From Tremella fuciformis (Eukaryota; Basidiomycota; Tremellomycetes; Tremellales; Tremellaceae), in NCBI GenBank assembly GCA_032768795.1, contig CP136492.1, positions 806,001 through 870,000 of the forward strand: DNA of 64,000 nucleotides, given 5' to 3'. Numbering within the stretch: the stretch's first letter is position 1; each line of letters starts with the position of its first letter. Positions 22,800 to 31,411 of the stretch are shown here, one piece after another. The notes under the pieces are model-generated. The model made no database searches. It was not told the DNA's origin and worked only from the letters and a program-made list of their open reading frames with translations. The position numbers were made by a program, and so were the translations under genes.

Positions 22800-23941
22800 G
22801 AGCGATCGAAGGTGGCTGTGTGCACGGGAACTCTCAATTTGTCGGATGATCTACCAGTCGAATAGATCGTTTCACTATGGAGGCAACGCTGACTAATGAT
22901 TTGGGATATGCTTATTCAAGGCACATCGTGACAAGATCCAGTGCAGTTTGTCCGCATTGCTTCGTCGTCAGAGCTGGGCGGCTCGGAATCAGTCGAGACA
23001 CAGCCCTTTGCGCATCACCTTACTCAATTACTGTCCACGTCAGACATTCGTCGACTGACACCTTCAAGCCACAAGCTGAATCTGTCTCAGAGCAGATGGA
23101 GCGATTGAGCGTGATCGAGGCGCTCTGAAGATTGCTTTTGTCCAGCAACCGTCCCGTTCATTCTGCGTGTCTCTGCATTCAATCTGGCCGACGCAAGGGC
23201 CGGGCTGATCGGCAAGTAGGCAGACTTGATCACGCAGATGTCCCATAATGGCCAACGCGCGCGCACGGAGTGTCAATCCTCACAGGCACCGCCAGCAGAC
23301 ACGCGGTGACTTGTCCAACGTGTCTTCAGTTGGCTCCTCACAGCACACCGTCGCACAGAGGGGATAGGCGATCAAGTGCTTGAAAAGATGCCCACGACAG
23401 GGACGAGGCATCGCTTGAAGAGCTTAGAGGCGATGCTCGAAATCGAGCTCTCCGCATCGAGTTCAGCCGCTCTCAGATCTCATGGGTCAGGTCAATAACT
23501 GCAGGTGGCTCCCGCTGAAGACGGCAAGCAGGAACGTCGTCTTGCCCCTATCCGCTTCATTCGGCTGCGAGACGTCAGGTCATTCGGGGCTCATGAGTCA
23601 CTGATGTCGCTCATCTCGTCTCTTTCTTGTTGAATTCAGAAGCTGGGCTCCGCATGTCTGCGGAAGAAGATTCGCACCTGCGTGTCGTCGGGGGAGACCA
23701 TGAATCGGCCGCCGTCCCTTTGTTCGCGGCTTCCCTGGTCCCCCTTTGCTTGGCATCGAGCGAGAAGCTGCTAGCTTGCTCACCTTCCTTTCACCAGGAG
23801 TCTGATCAAAGGTCGGGGTCAGGGTATGGCCATTCCGAGAAGCGCCTTCAAGCCTCTTTTCATATGAACTGATTCTCCTACCACAGTCGTGCAGCGAAGA
23901 GGCAGATCGGCGGCAGCTTCCCACATCGCATTTCTGGAAGG
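22800..23941. other. 1.1-kb region without a convincing gene
   Basis: Open frames here are short, lack conserved wording and sit on both strands. No relic of the downstream paralog family was found by eye. It could hold the promoter of the first paralog or an unseen non-coding transcript. Confidence 0.5.
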
Positions 23942-24571
23942 ATGGCTCTCAATACGACAATCATGGGGAACAAGGCAGCATCAACGCACCCGCAACTACA
24001 TCAGACTGCCTCATCAGGAACAGATGCGGGCGAAAATTCGCCCACAGCAAACCTCGGCGATCGCCACAAAGTACCCTTGAGTCTGTTCCATTTGCAGGTA
24101 CTGAAGGACCAAGAGCATGGCCTTCACATGCCCGTCACAAGTATTGAAGACTCATCTGGATTGGAGTACAGCATGAGCACCGTAGCTCATCTTCCGGTCG
24201 GTCTCGGACGGCCGGACGCTATGACCTATCCGATCTCCGGAACTGTACTGGGATGTGTGCTGAGCGACTTCATAGTCCGGATCGAATCCCAACTGACTGA
24301 GCCAAGTGAGTCGGAGCTAGAGTTGTCCTTCCGCAGGGTAGCCGCGCGGGACTGGACTTCAACGGCGAGGGCCAAGACTATGGAGCGCTTGAGCACCAAC
24401 GAATGTCGCCTTCATCTCTCAGAGGTTGACGTCACGATTCAATTCAATCCACCCATCATGGACGAGGATGTTGAGGCACTAAGGGCTGTGTTTTCCACGG
24501 GATATGTACAAAGTCTCCAACCTCGCCAGAAGAAGCGGCACTCGAAGGTTTGCACGTCCTCAGCATTGTGA
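23942..24571 (+). CDS. Tandem paralog family member 1, unknown function
   Basis: Single exon of 209 codons from ATG 23942 (MALNTTIMGNKAAST). I do not recognise a domain. The first 60 residues are polar and probably disordered. Block 1 of the family reads SGTVLGCVLSDFIV...LELSF, and block 2 CRLHLSEVDVTIQFNPPI followed by a short helix (DEDVEALRAVF). A basic tail (RQKKRHSK) ends the protein. There is no signal peptide or membrane helix. It is the first of six same-strand intronless members between the nuclease gene and DNM1, and the most diverged in block 1. The intact frame with both blocks argues for a real gene. Nothing in the sequence shows its biochemical role. Confidence 0.7.
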   Translation: MALNTTIMGNKAASTHPQLHQTASSGTDAGENSPTANLGDRHKVPLSLFHLQVLKDQEHGLHMPVTSIEDSSGLEYSMSTVAHLPVGLGRPDAMTYPISGTVLGCVLSDFIVRIESQLTEPSESELELSFRRVAARDWTSTARAKTMERLSTNECRLHLSEVDVTIQFNPPIMDEDVEALRAVFSTGYVQSLQPRQKKRHSKVCTSSAL

Positions 24572-25081
24572 TCTCATCGCCCAGTCCGTGTGTCCCGTTC
24601 CGCATCTTCCCTGGCTCAGGACGTTTATGAATACAGTATACTTGCCTCTCCCTCCCCACGCAACCCTGTGATGCAACCTATTTGAAGTTCTTGCTGCATA
24701 TTGGAGACTCAGATACCTGGTCAGCTGATGCTGCACGTCAAGAGACCTTAGATACCAGTTCACACCTTGAACAGCCTTCTCGGCCAGGTCTCTTACTGAA
24801 ACCTGAAAATACCTCATGACTGACTGACAATACGAGACTGCCTTGTAGCTCGACAAGGCTCTCGAAACCCCTATGCTAAACTTTACACATCGACAGTCTG
24901 GTCTTGACGACCATTTCCCCACGGCGACGAAGCGCTGTTGCAAATCACATATGGCAGTTCAAAGGATGCCCGTGTCTGTCAAGATTTCAACCGTGAGACT
25001 TGAGATCCACTTTCACAACCGTTCCCCTTCGGCCTCCAGCATCACCGACCAGCACCTATACGAGTATCTCAAGAGTCCCTG
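24572..25081. other. Spacer between family members 1 and 2
   Basis: About 510 bp, fairly A/T-rich, with no gene or repeat that I can see. It should hold the terminator of member 1 and the promoter of member 2. Confidence 0.5.
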
Positions 25082-25750
25082 ATGTTCCGTAAATCTCATC
25101 GTGGCCGGGGCGCTGACACTCAAAACACAGTCGAGCGCACGCCACTTCCCACTCAACCGGAATCGGTGCCTCGAGGAGAGCAGGCTTCTACGCTGTCTTT
25201 CGTCCCCGCGTCCCATTATGCTGCCACGGCCAGCCATGCCTCGGTCATCTTACCGGCTCAGTCTGCTTCTTCACAACTCGCCGCCATCTCACCCAGCTGT
25301 GAACTAGAGCCGTGGCCTCTCGAGAAGTTGCAATTCCTCACCGATATAGGTAACTTCTATAACGCAGGAGCAAAATCACACTCTGACACCGAATATACGC
25401 TGTTCACAACTATCCACCAGTTCGATGGCCTAAGAAATTTCAATGTGGGCCTTATGGACGGCCCCACTATCGCGGCTACGCTGGGCAATGTCGCGGCCGA
25501 ATTGCTGAGCACCCGTGCAGGGGACATCGTTGAGCAGCTAAGTGACAGCTTTAGTATCATCGCGAGACCATTCCACGCCGGAAAGCAAGCGAATCTACAG
25601 GACGTTGCCCAAACGTCTTGCTCGGTCTCGCTCGATAAGCTTGGTCTCGACAAGGTCACCATCTACTTCAAGCCGGAACTGACTTACGATCAAATGATCA
25701 AACTCAAGAAAGCTACCTCTGGATCTGAGGTGTTCGGCCTTACCTGTTGA
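25082..25750 (+). CDS. Tandem paralog family member 2, unknown function
   Basis: Single exon of 222 codons from ATG 25082 (MFRKSHRGRGADTQ). A basic, Ser/Pro/Ala-rich first half of about 100 residues leads to a strand-like segment YTLFTTIHQFDGL. Block 1 follows as GPTIAATLGNVAAELLST...IVEQLSDSF. Block 2 is CSVSLDKLGLDKVTIYFKPE, followed by a helix (TYDQMIKLKKAT). The order strand-helix-helix-strand-strand-helix is shared by all six members, which suggests one compact alpha/beta domain. No catalytic motif is evident. The frame is intact, without intron signals inside the conserved part. Confidence 0.7.
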   Translation: MFRKSHRGRGADTQNTVERTPLPTQPESVPRGEQASTLSFVPASHYAATASHASVILPAQSASSQLAAISPSCELEPWPLEKLQFLTDIGNFYNAGAKSHSDTEYTLFTTIHQFDGLRNFNVGLMDGPTIAATLGNVAAELLSTRAGDIVEQLSDSFSIIARPFHAGKQANLQDVAQTSCSVSLDKLGLDKVTIYFKPELTYDQMIKLKKATSGSEVFGLTC

Positions 25751-26437
25751 AACACATTACATCCTTCTGGTATAACCTGTATGTATCGAATCCATCCTCA
25801 CTCGTTATGTATGTATATCGACCGACTGACAAGCACCTGTGAAGTGGCTTCATGAGGATCGCTCCGACAAGTGACTCGATGCAGCGGGCGCTCTTGTCTA
25901 GGCGTTGGGTCTTTTGCCGACGCGTGGGGAATAGAAAACAGGACCGTGCACGAGCCATCGTGTGATCTGGGAGATTCGGATCGCTTCGGCTGCAGGGAAA
26001 CACCTCCTGCTCTTGAAGCTCGAGTGCTCTGACAGTGGTGTCAGGAGAGATGAGTGGGGTTCGCTTTGCACGCCGGCCAGAAGGCGACAGACGAAGGGCA
26101 GGGGTTTCGTCTGACATCTTCTAGGCAGGGAAGTCCGCCAACCTGCCTCTTCTCACGCATGCGAATCCGCGCACCCACATACTCATACGAAGCAGCGGAG
26201 CCTGATGAAGGGAAGGCGTGACCGTCGCGATTCGTTCACATGCAGCCATGTGGTATGCGCAGCATCCCACTGTTCGCTTTGCAGATTTCCCACGCTGAAT
26301 TTGCGCGCGCGAGGCGGGGGCTCACGATATGAGTGGCAGAAAGGTATTTGTACAGGGCTATTGCCATCGGGAAGAACCATCTGTTTCCAAACCAGTGTCT
26401 TCTACACAATACACTTCCATCTCAAATACAGATAGTA
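25751..26437. other. Spacer between family members 2 and 3
   Basis: About 690 bp with no gene. The open frame of member 3 runs back to about 26333 but lacks an ATG before 26438. I see no decayed family copy here. Confidence 0.5.
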
Positions 26438-27064
26438 ATGCCTCGCCGCTTCTCCCGCAGCAGCCGCTCTACACGCCAAGGGGGATATGTCCCGCTTGTC
26501 GAACATCCAGACACCGGAGTCGATTATGGCAGCATCCCAGCCACGAGCACACAATCCTCTGTCGAGGCGGGACTTCAGCCGCAAGAGGAGGCAAGTGCGT
26601 CCTCCGCAATCCGGCACCGCAGGAGTGAGTGGAATCTGCAGAGATTGAGAGGACTTACCAGATTGCAAAACTGGTATAGGATCTCTGTGGCAGTGTACCC
26701 CTACAGCCACGTCGTTTTGGACAGCGAGACCCAGCAGATGGTGGGGTACGAATGGATGACTGCGGCCGCGCTGGGGGGCGATGTGATTGCGGCGACGCTG
26801 TCCGAGTTTATTTCAGAAATGCCTTGCCTTGATTGGTATGAGATTGAGGAAACGTTGCAGAAGAGTTTCAGGCGAGCGATCCGAGGGGCGAATACTTCCA
26901 ACGAGACATGTACAAGGGTCAGCGACGTCACCAATAGATCTTGCAAAATACATCTCGTGGGTAATGATCCTCAACCGATCAAGCTCGTCTTCAGTCCCGA
27001 GCTCTCACAGCAGCAGCTTGACGAGTTTTCTCGGGCTCTGCTTCCTGGAGGTGAGGCGACATAA
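26438..27064 (+). CDS. Tandem paralog family member 3, unknown function
   Basis: Single exon of 208 codons. The first in-frame ATG is 26438 (MPRRFSRSSRSTRQGG), which opens a basic, probably disordered leader. The conserved part reads WYRISVAVYPYSHVVL (strand), then block 1 GGDVIAATLSEFISE...IEETLQKSF and block 2 CKIHLVGNDPQPIKLVFSPE with the closing helix SQQQLDEFSRALL. Block 1 and block 2 align with the other five members without large gaps. No domain recognised; no signal peptide or membrane helix. The stop is TAA at 27062-27064. Confidence 0.72.
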   Translation: MPRRFSRSSRSTRQGGYVPLVEHPDTGVDYGSIPATSTQSSVEAGLQPQEEASASSAIRHRRSEWNLQRLRGLTRLQNWYRISVAVYPYSHVVLDSETQQMVGYEWMTAAALGGDVIAATLSEFISEMPCLDWYEIEETLQKSFRRAIRGANTSNETCTRVSDVTNRSCKIHLVGNDPQPIKLVFSPELSQQQLDEFSRALLPGGEAT

Positions 27065-28147
27065 CTTTTCTGATGCATGCACTGTCCTGTTATCACCAAA
27101 CGTGTCTGCTTCCCGAAACAGGATGACAGACTTGTTGGTGAACTCCTGCTTCTCATTGGCCGTCCAGTGCTGTAGCCGCTGCCAAACATTGGCATGTCTT
27201 TACCTTGTACTAGTACTACTTGTGCTGTTGGTGCTAGAAGAAAACTTCACTGAGAGGTGACGCAGGAAGGCAGCCTATCGCAGACAAAGCCAGGCTCCCC
27301 CGATCCCTTAGTGTCCTCGATGACAAGCTCTGTCCCGAGCCGTAAAGCGAGAGCACTCCTCCCCACGGTTGAGCCGACCTTCGTAGGCTGTGTCGCGGTC
27401 TTTGCCTCACCGCCACACAAGCTTCAGCAAGTCAAGAAGCAATGACAGAGAAGGGATCTGTTGCGAAGCGCTGTCAGCGTGAACGCCTCAGGTCCTAGCC
27501 CTTGTCTGAATCGCGCAATGCACGCGTAAGGCATTCGCTGCATCATAGCCCTCACATTCGGGGTCGCACTTCACTTCAAGCGACATGCACTCAAGTCAGT
27601 GCTCCTCGTGATTGTAGCTGCTACGGCCTTGGCAGAATCAAACCTCCAGTTCCGCGCGCGCGTGCGGTCATGGGCATCATGCGCTCCCAGTACCTGTCTC
27701 GAACAGTCATGGCATTGTGCGACACACAGTCTCCCGGGGCAGGTACTGCTATGCTCGTGACAGTGCGGCTCGGTACTGGCAGTTTGACAAATCACAGGTT
27801 TAAAGCACGCGCTCGTGTGGTGCTCTCGTGCTGACGAGGAGACTGATTCAGAATGGTCCGTGCGGACCGCCCACAAGCAGCCGAACTGATTTTGTGCCCA
27901 ATTTCGGCTAATGGAATTCAGCAGTCCTCAGCGCTCTGCTGCGACTTGCTTCGACGAAAGGATGTCTAGAGATAAGTCTGTCTTTCCGCGGTCGGTCGTT
28001 GAACATCGCAATGACCTCTTTTGACGAGCATCGATCGCAGGCCACACCTTTGAAAGGGCCGCCTCGCCACAAAGATGCCCTCGACCGAGCTTTCATTTCA
28101 GGTTGATATAAGAATACCGCATTGTAACCGAAAGCATAGAATACGGA
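27065..28147. other. Spacer between family members 3 and 4
   Basis: The longest gap in the array, about 1.08 kb. Only short, unconserved open frames are present on both strands. A GATATAAG stretch near 28106, some 40 bp before the next ATG, could be a TATA-like element. I see no relic of a lost member. Confidence 0.5.
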
Positions 28148-28789
28148 ATGCGTCGAGCCAGTACAGGTGGCAGTGAGGCAGCCCCAACGCGACCTCTCAC
28201 CGCTTTTGCGAGTGGCATTGACCAGTCAGAACTTCCCTTGGAAGGTCGCAAGGTGGCGAGAACCCAAATGGAACGCCTCAAGACGTCCTACCTGTCGTGG
28301 CAAGAGATCAAGGAGCGCCACTGGCACCAATCCCTCTGTATAAACGTCACACATCACAAGCAGACCGATGAGGAGCCAGAAACATACGAGTTGGACACGC
28401 GGATCCGATTTCGAGATGCCGGCCCGAAGGAAGGCTTGGTCCATGGTCACACTTCGGCGGAAGTGCTTGCGCTCTTGTTTGGCCACTTCACATCTTGCAG
28501 TGCGTCCTTGACTGACCCCGCAGAGATCCGCGATCAGCTGCTGGACTCCTTCGTAGTAGTTGCCTCTCATGGATTCTCGGAAATCGGACAGATCAACGAT
28601 ATCAAGGACATCTCTTCCGTGGGATGCTTCGTGCCACTGGGAACCGTGGGGGACAGACAAACTGTTCGATACATCCGGGTGACCTTTGAGCCAGCTCTTG
28701 AGCTAGAAGAAAGCAAGCAATTGGCAAGCAAGGTGAGCGCAAATGACCACAAGTTCGTGACACCAGTACCTTGTGAGCATACTCTCTGA
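28148..28789 (+). CDS. Tandem paralog family member 4, unknown function
   Basis: Single exon of 213 codons from ATG 28148 (MRRASTGGSEAAPT). The leader is shorter and less disordered than in the other members and includes RLKTSYLSWQEIKERHWHQS. A strand-like segment YELDTRIRFRDA precedes block 1, SAEVLALLFGHFTSC...IRDQLLDSF. Block 2 is VGCFVPLG then VRYIRVTFEPAL, with a helix LEESKQLASKV. Block 2 wording (VGCxVxL...FxPxL) is closest to member 6. Function unknown. Confidence 0.72.
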   Translation: MRRASTGGSEAAPTRPLTAFASGIDQSELPLEGRKVARTQMERLKTSYLSWQEIKERHWHQSLCINVTHHKQTDEEPETYELDTRIRFRDAGPKEGLVHGHTSAEVLALLFGHFTSCSASLTDPAEIRDQLLDSFVVVASHGFSEIGQINDIKDISSVGCFVPLGTVGDRQTVRYIRVTFEPALELEESKQLASKVSANDHKFVTPVPCEHTL

Positions 28790-29289
28790 TCAGATGATTT
28801 GGGAAATCACACCTAACGTTGAGGAAGAGCGCCACATGCATGTGATAGAGTCTACCTTTGGCGACGATCCCGTTCGAAGCACACACCGTGACTGAGAGCC
28901 ACGCTGGGTGGAGTTGGACTCATTGTACATGGGGTCCTCCAGAGGGTATAGAGTCAGACACCTGCGCTCGCCGCGGGTATAGGGGGATCTCGGACGGAGT
29001 GGCGACGGTGGCGACGATTCGTGTGGGAGAATCATCCAGGCTTTGCACTATACGACCGATCGACTGAGTTTGCTCCATCCCTTGTGAGCAAGCAGGCGAA
29101 AGGAGCGTCGTTTATAGTCTTGACTTGAGCCCGTAGCCTCGAAAATCAGTCAGCGTTTCTTCATACACGGCGCATCAGCTATACCCACACTAGCTCGCTC
29201 AGATCTCGCAGATTGAACCCGTTCTCCTCTCTTTCAACAAGGGTCAAGCACTCCTCGAAGAAATCCACAGCCTGAGCCCAACGCTAAAG
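28790..29289. other. Spacer between family members 4 and 5
   Basis: About 500 bp without a gene. No repeat or clear promoter motif beyond a TTTATAG stretch near 29110. Confidence 0.45.
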
Positions 29290-30081
29290 ATGAGCAGCAA
29301 GTCACAAGAGCGTCCTTCTCACGCCGCCGAGAGAAGGCGAGCCGGTCCAGGCTCCACCCCGCCTGGCATGCCAGGTCAGAAATCCGCCATTTCTGGTGCG
29401 TACGGATCAGGGGTTGAGAGCTCAGACTCACGGTCCTCTGGCCCCAAAGCCCGAAACACGATCCTGACATTCGGGCAAACGTCGTCTGTTGCATCTACAG
29501 CTTTTCCGACGTCTACTCTCCCTACTTTATCGGAAAGCGAATTGCAGTACCAGATTCACACATACGGGGTAAAGCTGTCCTTAGGAAGGAACCCACCCCC
29601 AGTAGACGATGATGACCTCAGCAGAGCTGCTCGCAGGATCATAGTAAGCACCGAGATATACGACGACTTTGGACAGCGAAGATCCTCCGTACCAGGCGAA
29701 CTGTTGGCTCGGACCTTGGAGCACTTCCTGCTAACAAACCGCAGCATAAATCGCCATGTGATACAAACTGGGTTGCAGCACAGCTTCTCAATCTCGCTTG
29801 CCATCTCGTCAGTCGATCCATACGACCAGCTGGTATCCGACCTGGCACAAGAGCAGTCGGTTCATGCCATCTCCTTGTTGAGGCCGGACGATATCAGCCA
29901 CATAGGCTTTCAAATTCCCCTGCCAGGAGACGGCAAGGTCACTCGGGCTGAGGTATTCTTCGACCCCCCCTTGAACGATCAGCAGCTGAAGGGTTTCACA
30001 GAAGGAATGGAAAGCGTGGTGCTTAGAGCGATCGACCATGGCAAGCTGATCAGCTGGCGCTCCGCAAAGCGCCCTCGTTGA
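29290..30081 (+). CDS. Tandem paralog family member 5, unknown function
   Basis: Single exon of 263 codons from ATG 29290 (MSSKSQERPSHAAERRRA), the longest member. The first 90 residues are Ser/Gly/Pro/Arg-rich. The conserved part starts RRIIVSTEIYDDFGQR (strand). Block 1 is PGELLARTLEHFLLTN...IQTGLQHSF, and block 2 IGFQIPLPGDGKVTRAEVFF then DPPL, with helix NDQQLKGFTEGME. About 30 extra residues lie between the blocks. A basic tail (KLISWRSAKRPR) could act as a nuclear signal, which is inference. Members 5 and 6 look closest in block 1. Confidence 0.74.
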   Translation: MSSKSQERPSHAAERRRAGPGSTPPGMPGQKSAISGAYGSGVESSDSRSSGPKARNTILTFGQTSSVASTAFPTSTLPTLSESELQYQIHTYGVKLSLGRNPPPVDDDDLSRAARRIIVSTEIYDDFGQRRSSVPGELLARTLEHFLLTNRSINRHVIQTGLQHSFSISLAISSVDPYDQLVSDLAQEQSVHAISLLRPDDISHIGFQIPLPGDGKVTRAEVFFDPPLNDQQLKGFTEGMESVVLRAIDHGKLISWRSAKRPR

Positions 30082-30405
30082 ATTGAGAGTATGTTACGTC
30101 CGACGTCAGGCGAGTCTGTGTCAATATGTGCCCCGAATGTGCCAGCGCGCGAGTCATTTCGCCTCACGTGGGAATGTATGCAGGTGTCTATGTTGCAGAT
30201 TGCTCGCAGGATCCGACCTCGTGCACAATGTTGCTGCCTCGATGCAGTGTACTTAATGTTCCCCGAGACGAGCTCCACGCGGTCAGTAGTTGCTCCTTTC
30301 TGGCTGCGCTGTGGCGAACCTTTGTCCGCAGAACCTAAGCTCTTGCTGATGATAGTCGTCCGGCCACTCACTGTTTACCGACTCTTTAAAACTGGTTATA
30401 ACAGC
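30082..30405. other. Spacer between family members 5 and 6
   Basis: About 320 bp. The frame of member 6 is open back to an ATG at 30091, but the upstream residues look unlike a family leader. A CTTTAAAA stretch near 30384 would fit a TATA-like box for a start at 30406. Confidence 0.5.
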
Positions 30406-31128
30406 ATGTCGCGTCAAGATAAGCCCAAACGCCGCCCCAGCTTGGAGAATGACGCCAACACAGAGGCGCACCGTACCTCGGTGTTCGCCACCGGGTACGA
30501 GAGAGTATATGAAGGCGACCTGAGGCGACGCGGAGGCGCTCCCTCCATGCGCCCGGGGTCCACCATCCGCGAACTTGCTCCAACTCCGCTTTGGAAGCTG
30601 CCAATTTCGCATCTGCCTCTGCTAGATGCAAAGGACATGCGTGAGCTACAGAGTCAGGGCGATTCGTTGAGCATCTCCTGCACGATCATCTCGCAAAAAG
30701 CGAGACTGCCCAAAAACCGTCACATGCAGATAGAACTCACAATCGAAGTCTATTCGACGCGTCGAGAGAGCGTGCTCGCCAGTCTGCCGGCCGATCTGTT
30801 GGCGGCCAGTCTGAAAGACTTTGTTGTCCGCAATGGCAGTTCTGTGCCCAGTGAAATTTGCAATCAGCTGGAACAGAGTTTCCAAAACGCCCTGATTGGG
30901 TCGGAACCCTCTGACTGCAGCGACAGCAGGATCGAGAAGGCCAACTCCGTCGGTTGCAATGTGGTCCTGCCGCCGGCAACGGAGTCCAGGAAGCTGACAA
31001 TTCTGTTTCGTCCTCCGCTGAGGCAAGACCAATCCAGAAGGCTCTCAACATTGTGTGGGACTGCGAATACAGATAACGATAGCAATGCTGAGCAAGGTTG
31101 GCGACGTGACTGGCTTCCTCGAACATAA
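30406..31128 (+). CDS. Tandem paralog family member 6, unknown function
   Basis: Single exon; ATG 30406 (MSRQDKPKRRPSLEND) gives 240 codons, in the size range of its paralogs. An earlier in-frame ATG at 30091 would give 345. The leader is basic and polar. The conserved part reads MQIELTIEVYSTRRES (strand), block 1 PADLLAASLKDFVVRN...ICNQLEQSF, and block 2 SVGCNVVLPPATESRKLTIL then FRPPL, with helix RQDQSRRLSTL. This member shows the clearest version of both blocks and is a good query for the family. The gene ends 283 bp before DNM1. No known domain. Confidence 0.74.
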   Translation: MSRQDKPKRRPSLENDANTEAHRTSVFATGYERVYEGDLRRRGGAPSMRPGSTIRELAPTPLWKLPISHLPLLDAKDMRELQSQGDSLSISCTIISQKARLPKNRHMQIELTIEVYSTRRESVLASLPADLLAASLKDFVVRNGSSVPSEICNQLEQSFQNALIGSEPSDCSDSRIEKANSVGCNVVLPPATESRKLTILFRPPLRQDQSRRLSTLCGTANTDNDSNAEQGWRRDWLPRT

Positions 31129-31411
31129 AGTGGGTGTATCGATTAAAAGATCTCAGCTGGTCCTTGCCGGGAGCCCAAGCAAGCGGCGGGATCTCTTGCT
31201 GGAAACACCTCCCGCCGAGCTTGTCGCATTGTCTGTCAATATCTCTCGCTCTTGGTCAAACACAACGCGCGTCCGGTCGTCTGCTCTTCCCTTACGCGCC
31301 CCATCTGTAGCTCCACGTCTCGTCCCGTCCTGAAAGCCTCCAGGACGCCTCCACCCCGTGTGTTTGTAGCAGCTTCATATCCCACGACCTTCACCCATCA
31401 CTTCTGCCAAC

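Noticed and set aside
30091..30405. Longer start (345 codons) for family member 6
   Set aside because: The added residues do not resemble leaders of the paralogs, and a TATA-like stretch lies between the two start codons, so 30406 was chosen.
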